Source: Tranzscheliella williamsii (taxonomy: Eukaryota; Basidiomycota; Ustilaginomycetes; Ustilaginales; Ustilaginaceae). Taken from it: a stretch of DNA of 64,000 nucleotides. Shown in pieces: positions 41,617 through 52,024 of the stretch. The stretch spans positions 62,001 through 126,000 of the forward strand of contig JALBYF010000004.1 in assembly GCA_023212725.1 (NCBI GenBank). The letters are read 5' to 3'. The notes beneath the pieces are model-generated. The model was given only the letters and a program-made list of their open reading frames with translations, did not search any database and was not told the origin of the DNA. A program made the position numbers and the translations under genes. Positions within the stretch are counted from its first letter, which is position 1. Each line of letters starts with the position of its first letter.

Positions 41617-44600
41617 ATGGCAGAATGGAGCGAGCATACCCAGTTCGGCAACGCCAGCGGGCCCATGGGCCTGCCGCCAGCTGTCACCTCCCTTTGCTTT
41701 GACCCTTTCAGCGAGCTCCTCTGGCAGGGCACGTCCTTCGGCACAGTCTCGTCCCTCTACTCACCACAGCTCTCTCGTTACACATCCTATGCCGGCCATG
41801 GCGTCCCCACACGCCCCACCGCTGCCAAAGGCATCCTCATAGACGAGCGAAACATCTATTCCATTGGTGACAACAGTATCAAGTGCTCCACCCGCCACGG
41901 CCTGGCCAGGTGGAACACTCTAACCAAAGACCTCGGTACGACCAGCATGAACCTAGCCTCCATGTGTGCCTCGCCCCTCGCTGCAAGCTCAGACATCATT
42001 ACCGGCGGCATCTCTCAGTCTGCTGCCAATACGGGAGAAGTGGATCAGGAGAATGACCAGCTGCTCGTGGTGAACAACAACACTGGAAGCGTTCTTAGGC
42101 GTGTCCCTTCCGAAGCTCCCTTGCTCCAAGTCAGGAAAAGCGGTCGCTTGATCTGTGCTGGTACCATGAATGGCCACATACAGCTGCGCGATCCAAGGTC
42201 GCTGCGGATCGAACACAAGCTTCATGCCCACCCTGGCGGTTTGATCGATGTACAGGCCGACGGCAACATTGTCTACTCGGTGGGTTGGACCGTCCGGCAA
42301 GGGCATCCCGTCCCCGAACCGCTCATCAAGGTGCACGACCTGAGAACGCTGCGCGCCCTTGTACCTATTCCATTTGCAGCGCCCGGTGGCCCTGCCCTCT
42401 TGGCTATCCACCCGAAACTCTCCTCCACCATTGTCGTCTCGGCACCACAAGGTCAGTTCCAGATCGTCGACATCGGCACGCCAGGCGACGCGCGCTTCTT
42501 CTATACCGGCGCCACCTCTTTCACCACATCACTCGCCATCTCTCCTTCTGCCGACTTCATCGCCTTCGGCGAAGCTGACGGCACCGTTCGACTATGGAGT
42601 AGCTCATCCGACACTTCCAACCTCCGCTTTAACGCATTTGCCTCTTCCCAGCTCGAGTTCCCCAACCACCCCGAACCACCACCTTTCGTCAACTGGACCA
42701 CAGAAACGCCGCTCTCCAGCATTGGAATGCCCTACTATTCCGAAAAACTCCTCTCCCACTTTGACTATGACCAGTATTACTCCGAAGCCTCGCCGCTCTT
42801 CAACTCGCCCACCAAAATCGATCCAGCCGTGCTATCCAACCTCAAGACCGTCGACTATCTAGGCTATGCCACTCTTCCGTCGCATCTAAGAGGCAAGCGA
42901 AACGTCATCACCGGCAAAGGCCCGGGTGGAACACGACCAAGCGCTTTGCAGAGGCCCCAGGACCGCAAGAAAATTGGCATCCCGCTCTTCCTCAGCGAAA
43001 AGGAGAAGGAGTTAAGCAAAAAGGCCGCCGCCGCTGCTGCTGCTGGCGGCACGTCCGGCGACAAGAAAAAGAAGAAGAAAAGTCCAACCAAGAGCGCAGA
43101 TGGTGGGGACAGTTCATCACCGTCGACGGATACCAGGCTGGAGCGATCCGCAGCCGACGCTACAAGCAAGGTCAAAAACGCCTTGGCGAAAGAGGGCGCA
43201 GAGAATCGCGAGCAGAGCAAAGCCGGCGAAAATGACGAGGACGAGAACGAGGATGAGGACGACGAAGAAGAAGAGGAAGAAGGACAGGAAGACCTCGAGA
43301 CGGCCGAGCGGCTCCTTGCCAAAGGGCAGATGCCGTCCTACTATCGACTCAAGACGATTCAGTACTCCAAGTTTGGTATCGAAGACTTTGATTTCGATTT
43401 CTACAACAAGACGCCCTACAGTGGGCTGGAAACGCACATTCAGAATTCGTATGCCAACTCTTACCTCCAGGCTCTGCACTATCTGCCGCCTTTCCGCGAC
43501 GCTGCCAAGGCGCACATCCTACAGAACTGTGTCCGTGAGAACTGCTTGCTTTGTGAGGCTGGCTTCCTCTTCCGCATGCTCGAGGATGCCAAAGGAGCCA
43601 ACTGCCAGGCGACCAACTTTCTCCGCGCATTCGGCAATAGCCACAAGGCTGCCAGCCTCGGACTCATGGACGGCGAAGACGCCCCGACTAACTCTTCGAG
43701 CGGTTCTAAAAGTGGCTCTACAACCTCCAAGAATGAGATCGCCTATAGCCAGCTTGTCCAGACCCTCAACCGGTTTGTTTTGGAATGTACCTCTACCGAG
43801 GCACAGTCGCTCACCACGGCTGGCAGCAGCGGAGTGGATGTTAGCGGTGCCGGACCTCGCAGCCCTGGCGCCCCGCCTGGCCTCGGTCCTCCCATGGGCC
43901 TCAACAGGGGAGGCCGGAGGGCCCAGGCCAGCCCTACGTCGCCGGTCCTTGGCGGTCCGCAGGCACAACGCCCTGACACGCCGTCTACGGCCTCCGCATC
44001 CGTCATCACTCAACTCCTGGCGCTCAACACGTCCACCAAGACGGTCTGCACCCATTGTGGGCGGGAGTCCAGCCGCACCAATCCCGCAATGTCGGTCGAC
44101 ATGGTATATCCGCGCAGGCCCATGTCCAACGAGCCGGCACCGCTTTCCGACTTTGCATCCGTGCTGAGAGCGTCGCTGCTGCGCGAGGCGCAGAACAGAG
44201 CACCCTGCCGTGCTTGCCAATTCACAACCATGTTCAGGAGCCGACGTGTACTGCCACCCAACGCAGAGCTTCCACAGATCCTCTCGGTCAATGCAGCCAT
44301 TCACGCGCCCGAGCATCTCCACTACTGGCTCGACGACAGCCAGAGTCAGGGCATGCTGAACAAGCGGCTTTTGGGCCCTTTGCAGCAACCAGCGCACCCT
44401 TACGACAGCATGCATGGCGGCCCCTTTTCCGGCGGCCCCCCCGGTCAGAATCAGGTAAGACGTGGCGGGCCGCCCCTGCACCGTGCAGCGCACACTACCA
44501 CAGGGCAAGGAGGCAAGACGGCTCCCGGACCGCCACGCCCCTACCTCCCGCCCCGCATCGCCATCGATGTCCGCGGAGACGACGTCCGCGTACTGCCGGT

Positions 44601-45885
44601 ACATACACAGAGCGATGTCGAGCAGGTCAAGGCAGCGCTTGGCGGGGATGCGGCGATCTACAAGCTGCGCTCGATGGTGGTGCAGATCTCGGCAGAAAAG
44701 GAGCAGCCGCATCTGTGCGCCCTTGTACGCGTTCCCGAAGCTGAGCGTCGGGGCTCGGAGGAGACGGGCCCATCCGGGGCTGCTATCGGCAGCGGCAGCG
44801 CGGGCTCATCGAGCAGCAAGAAAGGCGCCAAGGCGAAAACGGCCAACGTAGGGCCTTGGTACCTGTTCAACGATTTCCTCGTGCGCAACATCTCGGAGGC
44901 GGAAGCGCTTCGGTTCCCGAATGTGTGGAAGATACCCTCGGTGCTCATGTGGGAGCGCGAAGACGTCGCTCCGCTTTCGATGGCGAGACTGAGCGAGGGA
45001 CAGACCTGCATCGACCCCTCCATCTTGCGCCAAGACTTCAACATTGCTCGAAACCGCGACCCGAAGAGGATCCGACACACGCCGCTGTCCGAGGAAGAGC
45101 TGCCGGGACCGGGGACATTGGTGGCGATCGACGCCGAGTTCGTTGCGCTAAATCAAGAGGAGCTAGAGATCCGCTCGGACGGCACACGGTCGGTGATCCG
45201 GCCCACAAGGCTCTCACTGGCGCGAGTCTCGGTGGTGCGTGGCCAGGGCGAGAAGGAGGGCGAGGCGTTCATCGACGACCACATCTACACACAGGAGCCA
45301 GTGGTCGACTATCTGACCAAGTTTTCGGGCATATTGCCCGGCGATCTGGATCCCAAAATTTCGCGACACACGGTCGTCCCTCACAAGTCTGCGTACAAGA
45401 AGCTGCGCCTGCTCGTAGATCGCGGATGCGTCTTCATCGGCCACGGCCTGAAGAAGGACTTCCGGATCATCAACATCTACGTACCTCCGAACCAGGTGAT
45501 TGACACAGTGGAGCTGTACCGTTCGCCGAATCACTCGCGACGACTGAGCCTCCGTTTCCTGTCATGGTTCCTACTCAAGATCGATATTCAGAGCGGGATC
45601 ATGGCCAACAATCAGATCACAGCAAGAGAGGTGCAGGAGCGGGAGAAGGCCAGCGCAGCACCCGACAGCGCCACCACCGCCGAATTGTCGCGCACTGCCT
45701 CGGGCGCCGGCTCGACAGCAGTGGAAGGAGGCCACGACTCGATCGAAGATGCGCTAGCCGCACTCCGGCTCTACCGACTGTTCCAGGTGTTCCAAAGGGA
45801 TAATCGATTAGAGGATGTTCTGGAGGACGTCTACGAGATGGGTCGAAGACTGCATTGGAAGCCTCCGCCAAATGCAGCTCAGTAG
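41617..45885 (+). CDS. PAN2: PAN2, catalytic subunit of the PAN2-PAN3 poly(A)-nuclease complex
   Basis: Intronless ORF of 1422 residues from ATG 41617. Residues 1-350 form the WD40 propeller (PAVTSLCFDPFSELLWQGTS, GTMNGHIQLRDPRSLRIEHK). A PAN3-binding linker follows (NVITGKGPGGTRPSALQ). It contains a Lys-rich then strongly acidic low-complexity insert (about 475-565), longer than in yeast or animals. A pseudo-ubiquitin hydrolase domain comes next (YANSYLQALHYLPPFRDAAK, with zinc-type Cys pairs in CVRENCLLCE and CTHCGRES). The C-terminal DEDD exonuclease has VAIDAEFVAL (first D and E, about 1170), FIGHGLKKDFRIIN (third acidic residue), and HDSIEDALAALRLYRLF (last D). PAN2 shortens poly(A) tails of cytoplasmic mRNA. 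All catalytic residues appear intact, so the enzyme is probably active. Longer than the human protein (1202) because of the insert. Confidence 0.95.
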   Translation: MAEWSEHTQFGNASGPMGLPPAVTSLCFDPFSELLWQGTSFGTVSSLYSPQLSRYTSYAGHGVPTRPTAAKGILIDERNIYSIGDNSIKCSTRHGLARWNTLTKDLGTTSMNLASMCASPLAASSDIITGGISQSAANTGEVDQENDQLLVVNNNTGSVLRRVPSEAPLLQVRKSGRLICAGTMNGHIQLRDPRSLRIEHKLHAHPGGLIDVQADGNIVYSVGWTVRQGHPVPEPLIKVHDLRTLRALVPIPFAAPGGPALLAIHPKLSSTIVVSAPQGQFQIVDIGTPGDARFFYTGATSFTTSLAISPSADFIAFGEADGTVRLWSSSSDTSNLRFNAFASSQLEFPNHPEPPPFVNWTTETPLSSIGMPYYSEKLLSHFDYDQYYSEASPLFNSPTKIDPAVLSNLKTVDYLGYATLPSHLRGKRNVITGKGPGGTRPSALQRPQDRKKIGIPLFLSEKEKELSKKAAAAAAAGGTSGDKKKKKKSPTKSADGGDSSSPSTDTRLERSAADATSKVKNALAKEGAENREQSKAGENDEDENEDEDDEEEEEEGQEDLETAERLLAKGQMPSYYRLKTIQYSKFGIEDFDFDFYNKTPYSGLETHIQNSYANSYLQALHYLPPFRDAAKAHILQNCVRENCLLCEAGFLFRMLEDAKGANCQATNFLRAFGNSHKAASLGLMDGEDAPTNSSSGSKSGSTTSKNEIAYSQLVQTLNRFVLECTSTEAQSLTTAGSSGVDVSGAGPRSPGAPPGLGPPMGLNRGGRRAQASPTSPVLGGPQAQRPDTPSTASASVITQLLALNTSTKTVCTHCGRESSRTNPAMSVDMVYPRRPMSNEPAPLSDFASVLRASLLREAQNRAPCRACQFTTMFRSRRVLPPNAELPQILSVNAAIHAPEHLHYWLDDSQSQGMLNKRLLGPLQQPAHPYDSMHGGPFSGGPPGQNQVRRGGPPLHRAAHTTTGQGGKTAPGPPRPYLPPRIAIDVRGDDVRVLPVHTQSDVEQVKAALGGDAAIYKLRSMVVQISAEKEQPHLCALVRVPEAERRGSEETGPSGAAIGSGSAGSSSSKKGAKAKTANVGPWYLFNDFLVRNISEAEALRFPNVWKIPSVLMWEREDVAPLSMARLSEGQTCIDPSILRQDFNIARNRDPKRIRHTPLSEEELPGPGTLVAIDAEFVALNQEELEIRSDGTRSVIRPTRLSLARVSVVRGQGEKEGEAFIDDHIYTQEPVVDYLTKFSGILPGDLDPKISRHTVVPHKSAYKKLRLLVDRGCVFIGHGLKKDFRIINIYVPPNQVIDTVELYRSPNHSRRLSLRFLSWFLLKIDIQSGIMANNQITAREVQEREKASAAPDSATTAELSRTASGAGSTAVEGGHDSIEDALAALRLYRLFQVFQRDNRLEDVLEDVYEMGRRLHWKPPPNAAQ

Positions 45886-47046
45886 TCACAGAAGGCTGAC
45901 TCGAACCGATGCTATTCTGAACCCTGATTAAGTATTCATTGCTGCCCTCTGCTTACCAATGTCTTGGATTTGGCCTCTGCATCTCGCCGCATCCGCAGTC
46001 ATCCCGCATCAAGCGCCAAATAGAAAACAAGAAATAGCGCTAATCCTCGCGGTAGTAGTGTGCCGAGCCCATTCTAGCTATTTTCGGCGAACGCGCCGAT
46101 AGCAGAGCCCTTGAGCACTTACCCGGAAAGCCCGTCCCGTTAGAGCGCATGTCTTCGCCGTGTGTGAGCGGATCGTGGGATAGGAATGATGCTAAGCTAC
46201 TTCTGATGCGTCTGCCAGACCAGACTACGGAGTTAGGCGCACGCTGGAAACGAGTGAAGGCAATGTTGCGCAGATACCATTATCAATAACGTGCGTGAGC
46301 CGCAGGAGGAGCCGATGATTGCCTGCTACATTTCATGCTCGGTCGACTAAAATTTAGAGTAGTCACAAGTGTGCTTAACCAGACAGCCACTGCACCACTG
46401 CACCACTGCACCACTGCACCACTGCACCACTGCACCACTGCACCACTGCACCACTGCACCACTGACAGACTCACTGAATCAGATTTCCAAAGGGATGGTT
46501 GTCCGCGGCGATGGAGCCGATGTCTGTTGACCTATGATCGTACCTTAGATATCCGGCCAAGTTAGAACACTGTTACTGCGCTCTTTCTCTGCTGGGCTGT
46601 GGAAAATTCACCGTCGATGAACCCACCTACGGTTCGGCTTACCGTCTTCATCCTTCCTATTTGCAGCTATTATTGTGTGATTGCTCGTTTCATCTTGTCT
46701 GTTGGCTCCAATCCCATCTTTGTTGGCCTTGTGTTGCAGCGAGTCACCACCGGCCCTCGTCCTTGTCGCACTCCGAGTTTCATCTCGGTGCAACTTGGCA
46801 CCGTCTACCTACAGTAACTGACGTGGTCGGCCGGGCAGACACGCCTCCATCAAGGCTCTTGGCCACGGTCTCTGTCTTTTACAAGCATCCCACTGCCAAC
46901 ATGCTCTGATGCGGCACTGCCGTGGCTAGAGATAGATAGGAGCGACCTTCAGCACACCTTCGCACCAGGACGCGTGCCGCTCAGGGCAACGTTTGCGAAC
47001 CCATCTGCCCACCTTGTCGTCTCGCCACGCTACTCGTCAACCTACC
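45886..47046. other. 1.2-kb intergenic region with a minisatellite
   Basis: Largest gene-free stretch but one. It is lower in GC than the coding DNA on both sides and contains the 8-bp minisatellite at 46387-46464. I looked for tRNA T-arm and A-box patterns and for conserved small ORFs and saw none. It should contain the promoter of the downstream Zn2Cys6 gene. Confidence 0.5.
46387..46464. repeat. 8-bp minisatellite, about 9.75 copies
   Basis: Perfect tandem array of CCACTGCA from 46387 to 46464 (nine full units plus six bases), with no mismatch among units. It lies 580 bp upstream of the Zn2Cys6 regulator. The lack of decay suggests a young or actively slipping array. The spacer-free 8-bp units exclude a CRISPR array. 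Confidence 0.95.
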
Positions 47047-50000
47047 ATGCCACCTCCAGTGACGGCCGGGAGCAGCCGTCGCAAGGCCGGCCTACCTACT
47101 GTCTGCCTGGAGTGTTACCTCCGCAAAGTAAAGGTGAGTCACCCGAGCCGTGCAGCGCAGCCGTTCGCCCCAGTCAGTCTGCTGACCCCTCCTGTCGTCG
47201 TTTCGTGGCTCAAAGTGCGATCGCAAACGGCCATGCTCGACGTGCGTAAAAAGAGGCACCGTTCACCTGTGCAAGACTTTCAACACCAGCGAGCTGGACC
47301 AGGAAAGTACGTTTCTAGGCTCATCTCGCCATTTTCCTCCCAGCGCAGTCCTTTCTCCCCGCGCAGCCCCGTACATGCTCTAACCACCTTGTTGACTCTA
47401 CTACACAGCCCTTCAGAAGAAACAGGCACGCAGATCCCTCGCCGAGATCAACGCCTTGGCTGGCTTGACCACTCGCAAGCCTACCGATGACGCTCAAACC
47501 GAGACATCAAGAAGCTCTCCTGTAGAATCCAGGGACGATGCTGAGCATCCCATGACCGCCTTTCTCAATCTTCTGCTCAAGGATCTCAGCGTGGATGACA
47601 GTACCTTTAGTGATTCCAACTCGCCCAAATCCCTTTCCTCGGCTACCGCTTCCCATGCTTCCTCCCAGCGCTTAACGGATCAATATACCGAGCAGCCATG
47701 CTTCGACAAGATTCTAGCCTTCTGCCATGTCCTTCCTGACTGGCCCGAACTCGCCAGCTTGCTGCGCTACTTTATCTGGCATATCGACTGGAAATTTACC
47801 ATCACCGCCCAGGATCTCCTAGAAGCGCATATGGAGGACCTCTGGCTTCGCGTAATTTTGCCGTGCAAAAGGCTCCCGCATCATAACGATCCACTTGCTG
47901 GTCAGGCAATCGCTTTTCAGCAGGGCGACCTCTCCCGGCTTGCGCTCCTTGCGTCCGTACTCGGAGAAACGGTGGAGACGATGGATACCGACGCCATCGC
48001 CAACTCCATACCTGCCTCGCTCGTGCGTGCCACGCAGCAGGGTCCGGTCACCATGGAGGTCGATCTGACACCTCGTGTTCGGTGTCTTGTGCTTCTGTGT
48101 CATCACATACCAGCATTGATTCAAGAGTGTGTCCGCTTGGACGAGATGACCATTGACCTCGTCCAGGCAAACATCTGCGCCTTTTCTCTCTGGACGAGCC
48201 AAGGGCTTCATGGCACTGGTCCTGTCCAGTTTCCGCAATGGGAAGTGACGGTGCGAGCTGCAACCAGCTGTAAGCTCTTTGAGGACCCAGGCGCCACCGA
48301 TCAGCTCTCCCAAGTGGAGCTCGACCATCGCCGTCGTCTGGCCTGGCTCGTATACGGGTACGACCACGCATTTGCCATCGGCGCCAACACCAAGCCTATG
48401 ATTGTTGAATCGCAATTCAGTGTCGGCCGACCTAGCGACGCGCCTCCTTGGATCGGGAGTGGTGCACCACCTGATCCCTTTCTACCGTTACTTCAAGTTG
48501 AGGGCGCCCATGTCGCACAGCTTCTCTCCAGTACGCTTTGCCATGGCCCTCCGTTACATCGCAAGGCCATGGAGACGGATGCCAAGATCATGTCCATCAT
48601 GGAACAACTGGATCCCTCGTATGATTTCGACAGCCCTAACACCGCCTATGACAACAAGGATCCTTTCCGTGCCCGCCGTAGATCTTGGGTCCAGCTTACA
48701 ACCTCATGGGAGAGGGGTCTACTCCATCGACAATTCTTCTTCCCTAACGGCAAAATCAACAACGGAGAGCTAGCGACGAGCCGCTACATAGCAACTGACA
48801 GCGCCCTGAGGTCGATCGCCGCCGTAAAAGAACTGCGCCGGCTTCAGGGCCGGCCGTCAGACTACTATGGCTCGGCATGGTACTATCAATACCTCACCGA
48901 GCCCAACATGACTTTGGCGACGGCGGCTCTCTTGCTGATCCGGAGCAAAGGCAAAGGAGTGCCAGGACTATCTGACCAAGCCAATTGCTGGCCAACGGTG
49001 ACGCATTTCATCAAAATCATCGATCAGAGTCTCGAGGATATCGATGCCTCGATGCGCAAGCCGGAAGCCTCTTTACCGTCGTTCCTCCTTTTTGGTCAGA
49101 AGTGCCTGCAGCTCATTCGGCAACTTCGAAATGCCCTCCGCGTGAGCCTTGACGCGGTTATCAAGGATTCCCCGGACTGTGTCCGGATGGAGGATATCAA
49201 GCTGGACGAAAAGCTGATACCCCTGCTCCATCCGCGAACACGGAGCAGAAGCTATCAGGACACGGCTTCGAGGAGCAGCGAAAGTAGCACCGGGAGCGGA
49301 AGCAAAATGTCGCGTGTCGAAGCATTTGCCAGCACACAAACTAGCGCTGCCGAATCGTCGCAGTGCCAATCTGAAACTTTGCCCGCTCTGGATTGGCAAG
49401 CGAGGTCGTGGAACACACAACTCAAACGCTCACCCATCTCTCCTTCCGAGCAGCTGGCGACCACGGCAGACTCCGGCCAAGTACTGAATCCACCATCTGC
49501 ATCTGCGCCCGAGATCCATCGAGGGGGAGGTTCGCAGCCCGCCAGTATCTCGACAGCTTGGCCGCCGTCCTCAGGCGGTAGCTCGGCAGTGCGCTATCCG
49601 CCGGCCATTGTTGAGGATGCCGCGGAGATGGCAACAGCGCATTCCTCTGCGGTATCACGCTCGGTGTTCGGGCACAATTCTGTGCCTGCCGGTGCGGTAG
49701 CCGGCCTGCCGGGTACGGAGGGCCCGGGCGCGAATGGCGGCTGGATGTATGAAAGCGGTCCGCAAGCGCCGTCGGCGCATGCTGCAGGCGAGCCGTTCCC
49801 GCATGTTCACGAGACGCAACCCGCGTACATGCACCAGCACGCGCATGCGCACGAACGGCCACAGGGCCAGCCGGTGCCGGCGCCCCACTACGGTGTACCG
49901 GCGTACGTGCACGCCCACCCGGTGCTGTCACCCGCGCAGCCCAGCGCGCTCAAGTCGTACTACGCCGACGAGGGCGTCCAGCGCGCCAACGAGGGCCGCG

Positions 50001-50080
50001 GCCTCAGCGACTGGATCGCCGCGGTCCAGATGGGCATCATGCAGCCCGACGTCTCGCCTCCGCCGCCGCACCAGCTCTGA
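47047..50080 (+). CDS. Zn(II)2Cys6 fungal transcription factor
   Basis: Three exons: 47047-47133, 47216-47306, 47409-50080, giving 949 residues. The zinc cluster spans the first junction: CLECYLRKVK in exon 1 and CDRKRPCSTCVKRGTVHLC in exon 2, giving C-x2-C-x6-C-x5-C-x2-C-x8-C. Donors are GTGAGT and GTACGT; acceptors AAG and CAG. A short basic coiled-coil-like linker (LQKKQARRSLAEINAL) follows. The middle (about 170-560) has the helical fungal transcription-factor domain, including RRLAWLVYGYDHAFAIGANT and GRPSDAPPW, where these proteins carry the R-x-W-W and GRP-type signatures. The C-terminal 230 residues are disordered and His/Pro/Ala-rich (HVHETQPAYMHQHAHAHERP). It probably activates or represses genes in the nucleus; targets are unknown. 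No metabolic gene cluster lies next to it. Confidence 0.88.
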
Positions 50081-50266
50081 ACGTAGTGCCTGCCCACCCC
50101 GGCCCATTCAGGCTTCCATCGGGCGCGCAGCCAGGAGCCGGCGGTACCCTGTCATCTATTGTACTTGTACTCGAACGAAATGGTATTGTTACAGTGCGGC
50201 GTAACCCGAGTGATGGAAACTGTCTACGAATCCGGAAGCAGGCCATGCGATGTGATGGGCAGGAGC

Positions 50267-51502
50267 CTAGAACATCATGGTGTCCTTCTGCATGAAGCGG
50301 GGGACCTTTCTGAGGGCGGGATCGTCCTTGGCGAGGGCCCAGAGGTATCCGTCGAGGTCGACTTCGGTCATGGTGGCGAGCCAGGCGAGGTTGGGGTCGG
50401 TGGCGGCGAGGGAGCGGGCGCGGGCGGTGACGAGGGCGCCGATGTCGAGGGTAGCAGCGCGGATGATGTAGGCCTGTGTGCTGTCGAGCAGGGGTCCGGG
50501 CAGGTTGGGGGCCATGGTCGCGAGGGTGGAGCGGGAGAGGACGGTGTTGGATGCGGAGCGGAGCCAGTCGAACAGCGGCTGGAGCCGGAGGTCGGACGTG
50601 GCGGGGGCGCGGAAGAAGCGGAACCAGACGGCCATGGTGGGGAGGACATTGTCGACGAACATGGGTAGGGTGGCGAAGGTGTCCGGGACGGGCGGGACGT
50701 GATCTGCGCGAGCCTGGAGGCGGAGGTGTAGGGAGTGGAGGAGGAAAAACGCGCGTTTATACACGTAGACGTCCAGGTGGGCGGGGATGAGGGGCAGGCG
50801 GGCCTGGTCTGCGAATGCGGGAAGGAAGGAGACGAGCTTGTTGACGAAAGCGTCCGCGCGTGCTAGGTCGGGGAGCGCCTTGGCAGCGTCGAGTGTTTCC
50901 AGGATCCAGGTGCCCATGTCGGGGTAGCCGGCGTCGAGGAGGCGGCGGCCAGTGTCGTTGCAGACGGCGACAATGAGCTGGACGGCGTCGTGCAGCTCGC
51001 CGCCGCGCGTGCCGACGACGAGGCCGGGGATGGTGTCGTGCGCGCGCTCCTGGTGCAGACTGACGCCCATCAGTTCCGCCACCCTTCCCGGCTCGAGCGC
51101 GCTCAGTCCCTCCGCGGTCAACAGCGCCGACCCGGTCTGCACCCCCCCGCTCCCGCCCGACCCTGTAATGTAGAGCCCAAACAGCAAACGCACAATGTTC
51201 TGATACACCCCGCTCCCATTCGCCGCGTGAAACGCCGTCCGGTACCCACTCAGCCCATTCAGCAGCGCCAGCACGCCCAGAAAGTTGACCTCAGCTACAA
51301 GGTTGGGGAACTTGAGCGGAAACTGCAGCCCATGCTGCTCCCGAAGCCGCTCAAACATGCCCCGGTCCAGCTCGTGCAAGAACGCATCGATCGCCTCGGT
51401 GTCCGCCTCGATCCCGGAAGACTCGCGTACCTGCCGACACGACTGCCGCACCGACGCAATGAACTGGCCCGACGGCGGGTTCGGCGCCGTCATCTGAGCC
51501 AT
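50267..51502 (-). CDS. QNG1: Queuosine 5'-phosphate N-glycosylase (queuosine salvage, DUF2419)
   Basis: Intronless ORF of 411 residues from ATG 51500-51502; residue 4 is another ATG. The family core is visible: FPLKFPNLVAEVNFLGVLAL followed by LNGLSGYRTAFHAANGSGVY, then ERAHDTIPGLVVGTRGGELH, and the C-terminal ATMTEVDLDGYLWALAKDDP with an aromatic/basic terminus. These correspond to the DUF2419/Q-salvage family, which releases queuine from queuosine 5'-phosphate so that it can be inserted into tRNAs with GUN anticodons by the TGT enzyme. The protein is cytosolic with no targeting signal. It is longer than human QNG1 (341) by an insert in the middle. It diverges from mL59. Baker's yeast lacks this pathway, so its presence means this fungus can probably use environmental queuine. 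Confidence 0.85.
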   Translation of the reverse strand: MAQMTAPNPPSGQFIASVRQSCRQVRESSGIEADTEAIDAFLHELDRGMFERLREQHGLQFPLKFPNLVAEVNFLGVLALLNGLSGYRTAFHAANGSGVYQNIVRLLFGLYITGSGGSGGVQTGSALLTAEGLSALEPGRVAELMGVSLHQERAHDTIPGLVVGTRGGELHDAVQLIVAVCNDTGRRLLDAGYPDMGTWILETLDAAKALPDLARADAFVNKLVSFLPAFADQARLPLIPAHLDVYVYKRAFFLLHSLHLRLQARADHVPPVPDTFATLPMFVDNVLPTMAVWFRFFRAPATSDLRLQPLFDWLRSASNTVLSRSTLATMAPNLPGPLLDSTQAYIIRAATLDIGALVTARARSLAATDPNLAWLATMTEVDLDGYLWALAKDDPALRKVPRFMQKDTMMF

Positions 51503-52024
51503 TTGCTGCTGGAGGTGAGCGACGAAGAACTCCCGAAAACAGCGCCAGACAGAACGACACTCGTGTCTCGATGATGGCGTGTCGACGACCGTGTCTCGAT
51601 GATGGCGTCTCGACGGTGGTGTCTGTAGTGTGGTGGACCTGTCGAATGCTTAGATGCCTACACCGAGACCATTTACGATTCTTGGCAAGTCACAATGCCC
51701 TGAGTGTGTGACTCTGCTTCGTTGTGGGTGAGTGGCTACTTTCTCCGCGGCAATAATCGAGGAGAATGATGCTCGCCTTTGCTATCGAGCTTGACTCCAC
51801 TCGCGCGAATAAAAAGAAAGAACGCCGGCTTAACATGCCCAAATCTGCTTCTTGAGCGAAAAGCAACAAACACTCATGACTTTGTGAAGGTTTGGGGAGG
51901 AAGGTCTGGCTGCCTTTCGACGCCATCCTATCTGCACCTCTGCATCGCTCTGCTTTTCGCTGGTTCCGCCTTTGGCCTGTTTGAGCCGCCTACTGCACAA
52001 AGCAAGACCAGGAGAGCATCCACG
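51503..52024. promoter_or_regulatory. Divergent promoter region QNG1 / mL59
   Basis: 522 bp. It includes the 28-bp direct duplication at 51562-51617. The mL59 frame is open upstream of its chosen ATG through part of this region, but that extension looks non-coding. Confidence 0.4.
51562..51617. repeat. Tandem duplication of a 28-bp segment
   Basis: Two adjacent copies (51562-51589 and 51590-51617) share 25 of 28 bases, the first 19 being identical (CGTGTCTCGATGATGGCGT). They lie 60-115 bp upstream of the QNG1 start codon, so they may duplicate a promoter element. Confidence 0.85.

Noticed and set aside
45890..45915. ACTCGAACC resembling a reverse tRNA B-box downstream of PAN2
   Set aside because: No paired T-stem or acceptor stem could be drawn around it.
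46335..46565. Short ORF through the 8-bp minisatellite, and the array as a possible CRISPR
   Set aside because: The ORF encodes only a repeat (TAPLHHC); units are contiguous without spacers and the genome is eukaryotic.
51779..52024. Upstream 82-codon extension of mL59
   Set aside because: It lacks a coding look and would bury the mitochondrial presequence that starts at 52025.
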